From: Sabellastarte sp. h YS-2021
Lineage: Eukaryota > Annelida > Polychaeta > Sabellida > Sabellidae
Assembly (NCBI GenBank): GCA_964017235.1
Contig: OZ024936.1
Location: 95,454,537 to 95,518,536 of the forward strand
Direction of reading: 5' to 3'
Length of the DNA stretch: 64,000 bases
The notes beneath the pieces were generated by a model. That model searched no databases, was not told where the DNA came from, and worked only from the letters and a program-made list of their open reading frames with translations. Within the stretch, counting starts at the first letter, position 1. The number at the start of each line of letters is the position of its first letter. Position numbers and translations under genes: made by a program. Of the stretch, positions 1 through 12,000 are shown piece by piece.

Positions 1-814
1 TGTTTTGTCACCCAATGAATGCTGGTCTCAGGAGAGGTCTGTTGAAAATCCCCATTCCCAATTAAAAAGAACATGACATTTTGAACCCCAGGGTAAGCAC
101 ACGAACGCAAAATCTCACTTCATATACATTCTCAATATAACTTGGTTAGTGCTATGGGATGTATGCTGCTCTCAGACGAATCCCCATTCCCAATTAAAAT
201 TAACATGACATAATGCACTCGCAAAAGATAAAAATATTTAATATGTGAATCTACTCTACTTGGTACTTTATTTCCTTTTATGTTTACCGCCCAATCTGTT
301 ACCCTCTCACCTGTTCCCTTTTATGTTTCCCACATCTACATCTATGACAGAAGCCCCATTTTTCTCTTAATAAAAATGCGTCAATTATTTTATCATAATG
401 TTTACATAAATACTATAACCCTCCCAAAGACCCCCCAATCCCCCTCAAACCCAGCCTTTCTTATTTCCCACCTCTATCTCATTATGCGTCTGACATTAGA
501 AGCTCATACATTAACTGACAAATGCCGAACTAGCACAAGGACTACTTAACATTTTTTCTCCTATATTTATATTTTCTCCTCTCACTCACATCTGTGTAAT
601 AAGTCTTGTTTTATGTAATATGGGATATTTATACTTGCAATGAAATGCTGAGCTTGCTTTTTATAATTTTTCTCTTGTATACATTCTCAATATAACTTGG
701 TCACTGCTATGGGTTTATGAAAACAAAACAAGTGCTCTCTATCGTATCTGTCACTTTTATACTGATTCTTTAATGATATGCCTATTAGGGTTAGGGCTTT
801 GGGGTTAGAGATGA
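1..814 (-). repeat. Inverted copy of the satellite spacer block
   Basis: Read on the minus strand, 1-210 and about 669-814 match the spacer block that recurs in direct orientation at 3,601-4,584, 5,780-6,763 and later. Shared landmarks are the TCATTGGGTGACAAAACA stretch, the ACCAAGTTATATTGAGAATG stretch and the GCATATCATTAAAGAATCAG stretch. The match ends abruptly near 814 in GGTTAGAGATGA, where sequence in direct orientation begins. This marks an inversion breakpoint. Not coding: short open frames here are fragments of repeated DNA. Confidence 0.8.
211..668. other. AT-rich insertion inside the inverted spacer
   Basis: About 455 bp interrupts the inverted spacer copy and replaces a short piece present in the other copies. 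It is AT-rich with C-rich patches around 415-460. An 89-codon open frame starts at 280 but resembles nothing known and has no gene context. No terminal repeats or target-site duplication are visible, so the nature of this insert is unknown. Confidence 0.45.
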
Positions 815-892
815 TCATCTAGTAGCCCCAGCAGACAAAGTCCCATTAAAGCTTGGCTCGCAGACAAAGCCCCATTAATAAACAACACAGCT
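815..892 (+). repeat. Short direct-orientation satellite stretch
   Basis: Three degenerate units of the CAGACAAAGCCCCATTAA satellite lie here in the same orientation as the main arrays, although the spacer immediately to the left is inverted. The stretch runs into ACAGCTGTGTG, a normal satellite sub-motif, just before the BIR-coding sequence. Confidence 0.75.
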
Positions 893-1165
893 GTGTGTCA
901 TAAACCCACACCATATGTGGGAAGATGGATATTTAAGGTTCCTGATTATTCTGGGTATGATGAGAGATATGCTACATTTAAGACATGGCCGAAGTCTCAT
1001 CCCATACGCCCAGATGGTCTATCCCGAGCTGGCTTCCTCTATACAGGGAAGGGGGACAAAGTTACCTGCCCTTGGTGTAAAATATCTCTTATTGAATGGG
1101 AGACCTATGATGTACCAATGGATGAACATAAAAGGCATGCACCCACCCCAGTCAGGGGGAGATAG
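893..1165 (+). CDS. BIR (inhibitor-of-apoptosis) domain exon, probably a fragment or pseudogene
   Basis: This open frame encodes one baculovirus IAP repeat. BIR domains fold round a zinc ion and in IAP proteins bind caspases or other partners in the cytoplasm. Counting from the first open codon, the BIR core runs from about residue 20 to 87. The motif RYATFKTWP lies at 25-33, AGFLYTGKGD at 46-55, the zinc ligands Cys59, Cys62 and His79 are present, and Trp69 is the conserved BIR tryptophan. The fourth ligand, normally a Cys seven residues after the His, is Pro86, so the zinc site looks incomplete. There is no ATG: the frame opens on GTG inside satellite-like sequence, so it is an internal exon or a fragment. 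No RING, CARD or second BIR is seen nearby. IAP genes are expanded in bivalves, so a stray exon copy carried within satellite DNA is plausible. The BIR assignment is firm; whether it is expressed is doubtful. Confidence 0.7.
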   Translation: MCHKPTPYVGRWIFKVPDYSGYDERYATFKTWPKSHPIRPDGLSRAGFLYTGKGDKVTCPWCKISLIEWETYDVPMDEHKRHAPTPVRGR

Positions 1166-2209
1166 ATGTAGAAATTCCTCTTTAATAATCAGAGATAATG
1201 ATGCATTAAATCATCCCCCCCGAAGACTCTATCATTTTTTTTAATATTTATTACATAGTAAAAGATCATGCTTTACGAGATTTTTATAGCATTCAATTTC
1301 AATATTTACACAAGTGTAGGTTGCACGCCCTTTGTGCATTGAGTGTAAAATGTACTTTATTTATTACCTTTGCTCTGTAGGAGAGTGACAGTCCATATAA
1401 AAGAAACCCCTGTATAGTTACTCAGAAAAAGTATTGTACACTAGTTGTGGTGTAAATTTATCATCTTAAAAGGTATGGAAGAAGTAAATACTTGAAAACA
1501 TTCTAAATTTGAATTATACTTTTTAAGTATATTAAAGAGGGTAATGATGCCTCAATATGAGAGAAAGTCTCTGTTTATTTATAAGATTTTTTGTAATGAT
1601 ATACATCCTATGTAAATATGTTTTATGAAATGTTGCCTTTCTATGGTATTATTATTTTAACTCTCTTGTTATATATGGGTGATATTAGGAAATAATTATT
1701 TGTATAAATGTTTTCAATTGACTTGCAGTGGTTTCTGCCATAAAATAGATATTCTTATATCAGATTTTCTTCTCTTCTCTGTTGCAAAAAAATTCATACA
1801 TATCAGAACAATCTTAGCAATGTATTTACCAAACATTCATAGAAACATTTAGAAGACATTATGTAAGACAATACTACTGTAATTTATATGAAAAAGGAAT
1901 TAGACACAAGATCGGAAATTAAAAGTATATGAAATCACTCAATAAATAGTAAATAACTCCTAATGAACCAAACCCTCTGATGAAAAATCAAAGATATCTA
2001 AAAGTATATGAAATTACTTGATAAAAGGCCAAACAATTCCCAAACAATGCCAAACCATTTAATTCCCAACGAATTAAACTCTCTGATGAAAAAAAACCAA
2101 AAAAATCTAAAATTACATTGGAAAAATCTAACCAAATCTAATATTTCTCAATATTTTTTTCTTTATTTCTTATGTACAAAGATATTTCCATATCTATGAC
2201 AATATCTGG
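1166..2209. other. AT-rich stretch without a gene
   Basis: No coding signal was seen. A degenerate two-copy tandem repeat occupies about 1,915-2,110: the phrases AAAAGTATATGAAAT and CTCTGATGAAAAA each occur twice, roughly 80-100 bp apart. The rest is low-complexity AT-rich DNA that could be intron around the BIR exon. Confidence 0.5.
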
Positions 2210-2700
2210 TCTCAATACTGCTGCAGAAAACCTGAAGAGATCTGTTGTAATCTTCATTTACAATTAAAATTAACAGGAAATTTCAAACCCGAGGGTAGAC
2301 ACCCAACACATTGCCTCTGATGGTACTCCTCATATGACCTCTCCCTTCTCTGCTACAGCTAAATTGAAAATTACGGGAAATTTCGAACCCGAAGGAAAGC
2401 ACCCCAACCCAATGCATATGACTTGTAAGGATCTTTGTGAACACTCACACTTTGTTTGTTGCAGCTGGGTACATGCAGCTGCTCTTATGCAGCTGTGTAA
2501 GTCTTTGGAAGAGTTATGGCTAGCCTACAGCCTCTCAATACTAGGACCCCACCCAGCTTTTGTGTCTCTTTGGCTGCTTTGTAGTGATTTCTTTTATTTG
2601 ATTATTATTTTTTATCCTTGTGATGTAGCGGTGCAGTTCTTTATGGGGCTGTGTCTGCTAAAACTGCACTATACATTAATGGATAAGAGAAGCTGTGTGA
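2210..2700 (-). repeat. Degenerate inverted spacer copy
   Basis: Read on the minus strand this resembles the direct spacer blocks. GAAGAGTTATGGCTAGC near 2,508 is the reverse complement of the direct-copy landmark near 3,685, and AATTAAAATTAACAGGAAAT near 2,262 is the reverse complement of the spacer text near 3,975. It is more diverged than the inverted copy at 1-210. Orientation returns to direct just after about 2,700. Confidence 0.6.
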
Positions 2701-4584
2701 TATGGGCTGTAGGCTAGCCAAGCTGTGCACTAATGGAACAGTCAGAGCATTACAATAATGTCTAGATTTTATTTCACTAAAAAAATATATAGCTACTTCT
2801 TCCTCTCCATTATTGAGAGCGTTTGTCTTCATTAGACAAAGCCCCATAAACAACTGCACAGCTGCAAAAGGCTGCTATTTGTATCAATGATCTGTTGTAT
2901 TAAAACAGTATTAGTACACAGCATCGCCAGCAGACAAGGCCCCATTAAAAGCTTGGCTAGCACACAAAGCCCCATTAAAGACTAGCTAGCAGACAAAGTC
3001 CCATTAAAAACAGAACTGTGTGATGATTTATTTTTCACAAGTAATATTGATCTAGCATCGAGCCCCCATTAAGGGTGTGAGCTAGCAGACAAAGCCCCAT
3101 TAAAACAAGCTTGGGCTAGCAGACAAAGTCCCCATTTAACAAGCTTGGCAAGCAGATAAAGCCCCATTAAAACAGAGCTGTGTGATGATTTATTTTTCAC
3201 AAGTAAGATTGATCTAGCATCGAGCCCCCATTCAGGGTGTGGGCTAGCAGACAAAACGCCATTAAACGAGACATCTGTGTGATGAATCATTTTTTCACAA
3301 GTAATATTGATCCATTAAAGCTTGGCTAGCAGACAAAGCCCCATTAAACACTTCCAGCAGACATAGCCCCATTAAAACACAGCTGTGTGATGATTCATTT
3401 TTTTCACAAGTAATATTGATCTAGCATGGTTAGTGCCCCATTAAACAACATCTAGCAGACAAAGCCCCATTAAACACTTCTAGCAGACAAAGCCCCATTA
3501 AACACAGCTGTGTGATGATTCATTTTTTCAGAAGTAATATTCATCTAGTATTGAGCCCCATTAAACAATAGAGGTGTGGGCCAGCAGCCAAAGCCCCGAT
3601 AAAATTTATTGGAAAGGCATCAAACATACAGCCATCCCCATTGAGTTATAACATAGTATAGAGCTGATATCAACCTTACCACAGCTAGCCATAACTCTTC
3701 AGAAACACAGCTCTGCATAAAATAACTGCACAGCGGCATATGAGCATTTCTAATAAAATTATTGAATGATAACAGTAATAGATATAAACTATTAAACAAA
3801 ATTGAGATTTTCATCTCTAACCCCAAAGCTCTAACCCTAATAGGCATATCATTAAAGAATCAGTATAAAATGTGACAGATACGATAGAGAGCACTTGTTT
3901 TGTTTTCATAAACCCATAGCAGTGACCAAGTTATATTGAGAATGTATATGAAGTGAGGAATTGAGCTCAAAATTTCCAGTTAATTTTAATTGGGAATAGG
4001 GATTTTCAACAGACCTCGTCTGAGAGCAACATACATCCCATAGCACTAACCAAGTTATATTGAAAATGTATATGAAGTGAGGAATTGCGTTCAAGTGCTT
4101 ACCCTTGGGTTCGTAATTTCCAGTTAATTTTAATTGGGAATGGGGATTTTCAACAGACCTCGTCTGAGACAGCATATATCCCATAGCACTAACCAAGTTA
4201 TATTGAGAATGTATATGAAGTGAGATTTTGGGTTCGTGTGCTTACCCTGGGGTTCAAAATGTCATGTTAATTTTAATTGGGAATGGGGATTTTCAACAGA
4301 CCTCTTCTGAGACCAGCATTCATTGGGTGACAAAACAACTCCAAATGTTGCTCCTTTATGTAGGCTGTGAACAGTTAGAGCTGTGTTAGGCATGATGGTT
4401 GGGAAAACATTACAATAATGTCTATATTTTATTTCATTTAAAAAAATATAGCTACTTCTTTCTCTCAATTATTGAGAGTGTTTGTCTTTATTAGACATAG
4501 CCCCATAAACAACTCCACAGCTGCAAAAGGATGCTATTTGTATCAGTGATCTGTTGTATTAAAACAGTATTAGTACACAGCATC
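2701..4584 (+). repeat. Satellite higher-order unit 1
   Basis: The stretch 2,701-2,925 is the right part of a spacer block, and 2,926-3,600 is an array of ~21 bp units (core AGACAAAGCCCCATTAAA). The array is interleaved with a longer sub-motif beginning CAGCTGTGTGATGATTCAT and ending ATTGATCTAGCAT. The spacer block proper occupies 3,601-4,584. Minus-strand open frames through the array give a repeated NGALSAS / MGLCLL peptide because 21 is divisible by three. This is an artefact of the repeat, not a protein. Confidence 0.85.
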
Positions 4585-6763
4585 ACCAGCAGACAAAGCC
4601 CCATTAAACCGAGGGTAGCAGACAGAGCCCCATTAAACGCTTCTAGCAGACAAAGCCCCATTAAAACAGAGCTGTGTGATGATTCACTTTTCACAAGTAA
4701 TATTGATCTAGCATCGAGCCCCCATTCAGGGTGTGGGCTAGCAGACAAAGCCCCATTAAAGTCTAGCTAGCAGACAAAGTCCCATTAAAAACAGAGCTGT
4801 GTGATGATTTATTTTTCACAAGTAATATTGATCTAGCATCGAGCCTCCATTAAGGGTGTGGGCTAGCAGACAAAGTCCCATTAAAACAAGCTTGGGCTAG
4901 CAGACAAAGGCCCCATTTAACAAGCTTGGCAAGCAGATAAAGCCCCATTAAACGAGACAGCTGTGTGATGAATCATTTTTTCACAAGTAATATTGATCCA
5001 TTAAAGCTTGGCTAGCAGACAAAGCCCCATTAAACGCTTCCAGCAGACAAAGCCCCATTAAAACAGAGCCGTCCGATGATTCACTTTTCACAAGTAATAT
5101 TGATCTAGCATCGAGCCCCCATTCAGGGTGTTGGCTAGCAGACAAAGCCCCATTAAAGTCTACCTAGCAGACAAAGTCCCATTAAAAACAAAACTGTGTG
5201 ATGATTCATTTTTCACAAGTAATATTGATCAAGCATCGAGCCTCCATTAAGGTTGTGGGCTAGCAGACAAAGTCCCATTAAAACAAGCTTGGGCTAGCAG
5301 ACAAAGGCCCCATTTAACAAGCTTGGCAAGCAGATAAAGCCCCATTAAAACAGAGCTGTGTGATGATTCATTTTTCACAAGTAAGATTGATCTAGCATCG
5401 AGCCCCCATTCAGGGTTTGGGCTAGCAGATAAAGCCCCATTAAACGAGACAGCTGTGTGATGAATCATTTTTTCACAAGTAATATTGATCCATTAAAGCT
5501 TGGCTAGCAGACAAAGCCCCATTAAACACTTCCAGCAGACAAAGCCCCATTAAAACACAGCTGTGTGATGATTCATTTTTTTCACAAGTAATATTGATCT
5601 AGCATGGTTAGCGCCCCATTAAACAACATCTAGCAGACAAAGCCCCATTAAACACTTCTAGCAGACAAAGCCCCATTAAAACACAGCTGTGTGATGATTC
5701 ATTTTTTCAGAAGTAATATTCATCTAGTATTGAGCCCCATTAAACAATAGAGGTGTGGGCCAGCAGCCAAAGCCCCGATAAAATTTATTGGAAAGGCATC
5801 AAACATACAGCCATCCCCATTGAGTTATAACATAGTATAGAGCTGGTATCAACCTTACCACAGCTAGCCATAACTCTTCAGAAACACAGCTCTGCATAAA
5901 ACAACTGCACAGCGGCATATGAGCATTTCTAATAAAATTATTGAATGATAACAGTAATAGATATAAACTATTAAACAAAATTGAGATTTTCATCTCTAAC
6001 CCCAAAGCTCTAACCCTAATAGGCATATCATTAAAGAATCAGTATAAAATGTGACAGATACGATAGAGAGCACTTGTTTTGTTTTCATAAACCCATAGCA
6101 GTGACCAAGTTATATTGAGAATGTATATGAAGTGAGGAATTGAGCTCAAAATTTCCAGTTAATTTTAATTGGGAATAGGGATTTTCAACAGACCTCGTCT
6201 GAGAGCAACATACATCCCATAGCACTAACCAAGTTATATTGAAAATGTATATGAAGTGAGGAATTGCGTTCAAGTGCTTACCCTTGGGTTCGTAATTTCC
6301 CGTTAATTTTAATTGGGAATGGGGATTTTCAACAGACCTCGTCTGAGACAGCATATATCCCATAGCACTAACCAAGTTATATTGAGAATGTATATGAAGT
6401 GAGATTTTGCGTTCGTGTGCTTACCCTGGGGTTCAAAATGTCATGTTAATTTTAATTGGGAATGGGGATTTTCAACAGACCTCTTCTGAGACCAGCATTC
6501 ATTGGGTGACAAAACAACTCCAAATGTTGCTCCTTTATGTAGGCTGTGAACAGTTAGAGCTGTGTTAGGCATGATGGTTGGGAGAACATTACAATAATGT
6601 CTATATTTTATTTCATTTAAAAAAATATAGCTACTTCTTTCTCTCAATTATTGAGAGCGTTTGTCTTTATTAGACATAGCCCCATAAACAACTCCACAGC
6701 TGCAAAAGGATGCTATTTGTATCAGTGATCTGTTGTATTAAAACAGTATTAGTACACAGCATC
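4585..6763 (+). repeat. Satellite higher-order unit 2
   Basis: The array lies at 4,585-5,779 and the spacer at 5,780-6,763. The spacer lies exactly 2,179 bp after that of unit 1 and differs from it by only a few bases, so these two units are a recent duplication. Confidence 0.85.
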
Positions 6764-9440
6764 ACCAGCAGACAAAGCCCCATTAAACCGAGGGTAGCAG
6801 ACAGAGCCCCATTAAACGCTTCTAGCAGACAAAGCCCCATTAAAACAGAGCTGTGTGATGATTCACTTTTCACAAGTAATATTGATCTAGCATCGAGCCC
6901 CCATTCAGGGTGTGGGCTAGCAGACAAAGCCCCATTAAAGTCTAGCTAGCAGACAAAGTCCCATTAAAAACAGAGCTGTGTGATGATTTATTTTTCACAA
7001 GTAATATTGATCTAGCATCGAGCCTCCATTAAGGGTGTGGGCTAGCAGACAAAGTCCCATTAAAACAAGCTTGGGCTAGCAGACAAAGGCCCCATTTAAC
7101 AAGCTTGGCAAGCAGATAAAGCCCCATTAAACGAGACAGCTGTGTGATGAATCATTTTTTCACAAGTAATATTGATCCATTAAAGCTTGGCTAACAGACA
7201 AAGCCCCATTAAACGCTTCCAGCAGACAAAGCCCCATTAAAACAGAGCTGTGTGATGATTCACTTTTCACAAGTAATATTGATCTAGCATCGACCCCCAT
7301 TCAGGGTGTGGGCTAGCAGACAAAGTCCCATTAAAACAAGCTTGGGCTAGCAGACAAAGGCCCCATTTAACAAGCTTGGCAAGCAGATAAAGCCCCATTA
7401 AACGAGACAGCTGTGTGATGAATAATTTTTTCACAAGTAATATTGATCCATTAAAGCTTGGCTAGCAGACAAAGCCCCATTAAACGCTTCCAGCAGACAA
7501 AGCCCCATTAAAACAGAGCTGTGTGATGATTCACTTTTCACAAGTAATATTGATCTAGCATCGAGCCCCCATTCAGGGTGTGGGCTAGCAGACAAAGCCC
7601 CATTAAAGTCTACCTAGCAGACAAAGTCCCATTAAAAACAGAACTGTGTGATGATTCATTTTTCACAAGTAATATTGATCAAGCATCGAGCCTCCATTAA
7701 GGTTGTGGGCTAGCAGACAAAGTCCCATTAAAACAAGCTTGGGCTAGCAGACAAAGGCCCCATTTAACAAGCTTGGCAAGCAGATAAAGCCCCATTAAAA
7801 CAGAGCTGTGTGATGATTCATTTTTCACAAGTAATATTGATCTAGCATCGAGCCCCCATTCAGGGTTTGGGCTAGCAGATAAAGCCCCATTAAACGAGAC
7901 AGCTGTGTGATGAATCATTTTTTCACAAGTAATATTGATCCATTAAAGCTTGGCTAGCAGACAAAGCCCCATTAAACACTTCCAGCAGACAAAGCCCCAT
8001 TAAAACACAGCTGTGTGATGATTCATTTTTTTCACAAGTAATATTGATCTAGCATGGTTAGCGCCCCATTAAACAACATCTAGCAGACAAAGCCCCATTA
8101 AACACTTCTAGCAGACAAAGCCCCATTAAAACACAGCTGTGTGATGATTCATTTTTTCAGAAGTAATATTCATCTAGTATTGAGCCCCATTAAACAATAG
8201 AGGTGTGGGCCAGCAGCCAAAGCCCCGATAAAATTTATTGGAAAGGCATCAAACATACAGCCATCCCCATTGAGTTATAACATAGTATAGAGCTGGTATC
8301 AACCTTACCACAGCTAGCCATAACTCTTCAGAAACACAGCTCTGCATAAAAAAACTGCACAGCGGCATATGAGCATTTCTAATAAAAATTATTGAATGAT
8401 AAACAGTAATAGATATAAACTATTAAACAAAATTGAGATTTTCATCTCTAACCCCAAAGCTCTAACCCTAATAGGCATATCATTAAAGAATCAGTATAAA
8501 AGGTGACAGATACGATAGAGAGCACTTGTTTTGTTTTCATAAACCCATAGCAGTAACCAAGTTATATTGAGAATGTACATGAAGTTAGGAATTGAGCTCG
8601 AAATTTCCAGTTAATTTCAATTGGGAATAGGAATTTTCAACAGACCTTGTCTGTTTATTTATTTATTTGGGGTTTAACGTCGCTTTCAACACTGTACAGG
8701 TCATATCACGACGGGTAGTTGGAAGGGCAGAGGAAACCAGTACATAGAGTTCGCTAGGGTTGTGTACTGTAAACTGCCAACCAAAGGCAAGCAACTACCA
8801 GCTTTCCCACTTACGGCCATGACGGGGATCGATACCCGGCCGCAGAGGTGGGAGGCGAGAGCGTTAGACCTCGTCTGAGAGCAGCATACATCCCATAGCA
8901 CTAACCAAGTTATATTGAAAATGTATATGAAGTGAGGAATTGCGTTCAAGTGCTTACCCTTGGGTTCAAAATTTCCCATTAATTTTAATTGGGAATGGGG
9001 ATTTTCAACAGACCTCGTCTGAGACAGCATACATCCCATAGCGCTAACCAAGTTATATTGAGAATGTATATGAAGTGAGATTTTGCGTTCGTGTGCTTAC
9101 CCTGGGGTTCAAAATGTCATGTTAATTTTAATTGGGAATGGGGACTTTCAACAGACCTCTTCTGAGACCAACATTCATTGGGTGACAAAACAACTCCAAA
9201 TGTTGCTCCTTTATCTAGGCTGTGAACAGTCAGAGCTGTGTTGAGCATGATGGTTGGGAGAGCATTAATATAATGTCTAGATTTTATTTCATTTAAAAAA
9301 ATATAGCTACTTCTTCCTCTCCATTATTGAGAGTGTTTGTCTTCATTAGACATAGCCCGATAAACAACTGCACAGCTGCAAAAGGATGCTATTTGTATCA
9401 ATGATCTGTTGTATTAAAACAGTATTAGTACAAAGCATCT
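6764..9440 (+). repeat. Satellite higher-order unit 3, with a SINE insertion
   Basis: The array lies at 6,764-8,229 and the spacer at 8,230-9,440. The spacer start is 2,450 bp after that of unit 2; the extra ~270 bp is an additional array segment around 7,200-7,470. The spacer is interrupted by a tRNA-derived SINE at 8,654-8,865. Confidence 0.85.
8654..8865 (-). mobile_element. tRNA-derived SINE, family 1, 5'-truncated
   Basis: The element is in antisense orientation. Its A/T-rich tail appears as TTTATTTATTTATTTGGGG at the left, and the tRNA-like head lies at the right, where the B-box-like GGTATCGATCCC is read on the minus strand. The head lacks the A-box end seen in the other copies. It is flanked by 12 bp target-site duplications, AGACCTTGTCTG at 8,642-8,653 and AGACCTCGTCTG at 8,866-8,877, with one mismatch. 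It inserted into an existing satellite spacer. Confidence 0.85.
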
Positions 9441-11124
9441 CCAGCAGACAATGCCCCATTAAAAGTTTGGCTAGCAGAGAAAGCCCCATTAAAGTCTAGC
9501 TAGCAGACAAAGTACCATTAAACACAGCTGTGTGATGATTCATTGTTACACAGGTAATATTGATCTAGCATGGCCAGCAGACAAAGCCCCATTAAAGTCT
9601 AGCTAGCAGACAAAGTCCCATTAAAAACAGAACTGTGTGATGATTCATTTTTCACAAGTAATATTGATCAAGCATCGAGCCCCCATTAAGGGAGTGGGCT
9701 AGCAGACGAAGCCCCATTAAAACAAGCTTGGGCTAGCAGACAAAGGCCCCATTTAATAAGCTTGGCAAACAGACAAAGCCCCATTAAACGAGACAGCTGT
9801 GTGATGAATCATTTTTTCACAAGTAATATTGATCCATTAAAGCTTGGCTAGCAGACAAAGCCCCATTAAACACTTCCAGCAGACAAAGTCCCATTAAAAC
9901 ACAGCTGTGTGATGATTCATTTTTTTTCACAAGTAATGTTGATCTAGCATGGTTAGTGCCCCATTAAACAACATCTAGCAGACAAAGCCCCATTAAACAC
10001 TTCTAGCAGACAAAGCCCCATTAAAACACAGCTGTGTGATGATTCATTTTTTCAGAAGTAATATTCATCTAGTATTGAGCCCCATTAAACAATAGAGGTG
10101 TGGGCCAGCAGTCAAAGCATCGTTAAAATTTATTGGAAAGGCATCAAACATACAGCCATCCCCACTGAGTTATAACATAGTATAGAGTTGGTATCAACCT
10201 TACCACAGCTAGCCATAACTCTTCAGAAACACAGCTCTGCATAAAACAACTGCACAGCTGCATATGAGCATTTCTAATAAAAATTATTGAATGATAAACA
10301 GTAATAGATATAAACTATTAAACAAAATTGAGATTTTCATCTCTAACCCCAAAGCTCTAACCCTAATAGGCATATCATTAAAGAATCAGTATAAAAGGTG
10401 ACAGATACGATAGAGAGCACTTGTTTTGTTTTCATAAACCCATAGCAGTGACCAAGTTATATTGAGAATGTATATGAAGTGAGGTATTGAGCTCGAAATT
10501 TCCAGTTAATTTTAATTGGGAATAGGGATTTTCAACAGACCTCGTCTGAGAGCAGCATACATCCCATAGCACTAACCAAGTTATATTGAGAATGTATATG
10601 AAGTGAGGAATTGCGTTCAAGTGCTTACCCTTGGGTTCGAAATTTCCCATTAATTTTAATTGGGAATGGGGATTTTCAACAGACCTCGTCTGAGAGCAGC
10701 ATACATCCCATAGCACTAACCAAGTTATATTGAGAATGTATATGAAGTGAGATTTTGCGTTCGTGTGCTTACCCTGGGGTTCAAAATGTCATGTTCTTTT
10801 TAATTGGTAATGGGGATTTTCAACAGACCTCTTCTGAGACCAGCATTCATTGGGTGACAAAACAACTCCAAATGTTGCTCCTTTATCTAGGCTGTGAACA
10901 GTCAGAGCTGTGTTGAGCATGATGGCAGTCAGAGCATTACAATAATGTCTGGATTTTATTTCATTTAAAAAAAATTTATAGCTACTTCTTCCTCTCCATT
11001 ATTGAGAGTGTTTGTGTTCATTAGACAAAGCCCCATAAACAACTGCGCAGCTGCAAAAGGATGCTATTGGTATCAATGATCTGTTGTATTAAAACAGTAT
11101 TAGTACACAGTATCACCAGCTGAC
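9441..11124 (+). repeat. Satellite higher-order unit 4
   Basis: The array lies at 9,441-10,124 and the spacer at 10,125-11,124. The spacer start is about 1,895 bp after that of unit 3. The array is shorter and somewhat more diverged than in units 2 and 3. Confidence 0.8.
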
Positions 11125-12000
11125 AATGCCCCATTAAAAGCTTGGCTAGCAGATAAAGCCCCATTAAAGTCTAGCTAGCAGACAAAGTCCCATTAAAACA
11201 GAACTGTGTGATGATTCATTTTTCACAAGTAATATTGATCTAGCATCGAGCCTCGCATTAAGGGTGTGAGCTAGCAGACAAAGGCCCCATTTAACAAGCT
11301 TGGCAAGCAGATAAAGCCCCATTAAACAAGACAGTTGTGTGATGAATCATTTTTTTACAAGTAATATTGATCCATTAAAGCTTGGCTAGCAGACAAAGCC
11401 CCATTAAACACTTCCAGCAGACAAAGCCCCATTAAAACACAGCTGTGTAATGATTCATTTTTTCACAGGTAATATTGATCTAGCATGGTTAGCGCCCCAT
11501 TAAACACTTCTATCAGACAAAGCCCCATTAAAACACAGCTGTGTGATGATTCATTTTTTCAGAAGTAATATTCATCTAGTATTGAGCCCCATTAAACAAT
11601 AGAGGTGTGGGCCAGCAGCCAAAGCCTCGTTAAAATTTATTGGAAAGGCATCAAACATACAGCCATCCCCATTGAGTTATAACATAGTATAGAGCTGGTA
11701 TCAACCTTACCACAGCTAGCCATAACTCCTCAGAAACACAGCTCTGCATAAAACAACTGCACAGCTGCATATGAGCATTTCTAATAAAAATTATTGAATG
11801 ATAAACAGTAATAGATATAAACTATCAAACAAAATTGAGATTTTCACCTCTAAACCCAAAGCCCTAACCCTAATAGGCATATCATTAAAGAATCAGCATA
11901 AAAGGTGACAGATACAATAGAGAGCAGTTGTTTTGTTTTCATAAACCCATAGCAGTGACCAAGTTATATTGAGAATGTATGATATTAGAATAGTGTTTAT
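11125..12000 (+). repeat. Satellite higher-order unit 5, truncated
   Basis: A ~500 bp array is followed by the spacer start at 11,632. The spacer stops matching after the ACCAAGTTATATTGAGAATG landmark near 11,975, about 370 bp in, so this unit marks the worn right edge of the satellite domain. Confidence 0.75.

Noticed and set aside
3069-7918. Minus-strand proteins with repeated NGALSAS / MGLCLL motifs
   Set aside because: They are translations of the 21 bp satellite; the period is a multiple of three so frames stay open. The same peptides recur in shifted frames and carry no domain.
2926-8229. CRISPR-like pattern of short direct repeats with intervening sequence
   Set aside because: The ~21 bp units are directly adjacent or separated by repeated, not unique, text. 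They are embedded in a eukaryotic higher-order satellite, and there is no cas-like gene.
3620-10716. Repeated 75-96 codon minus-strand frames in the spacer blocks
   Set aside because: They recur only because the noncoding spacer is repeated. They contain repeated DNA phrases and no recognisable fold, start context or splice sites.
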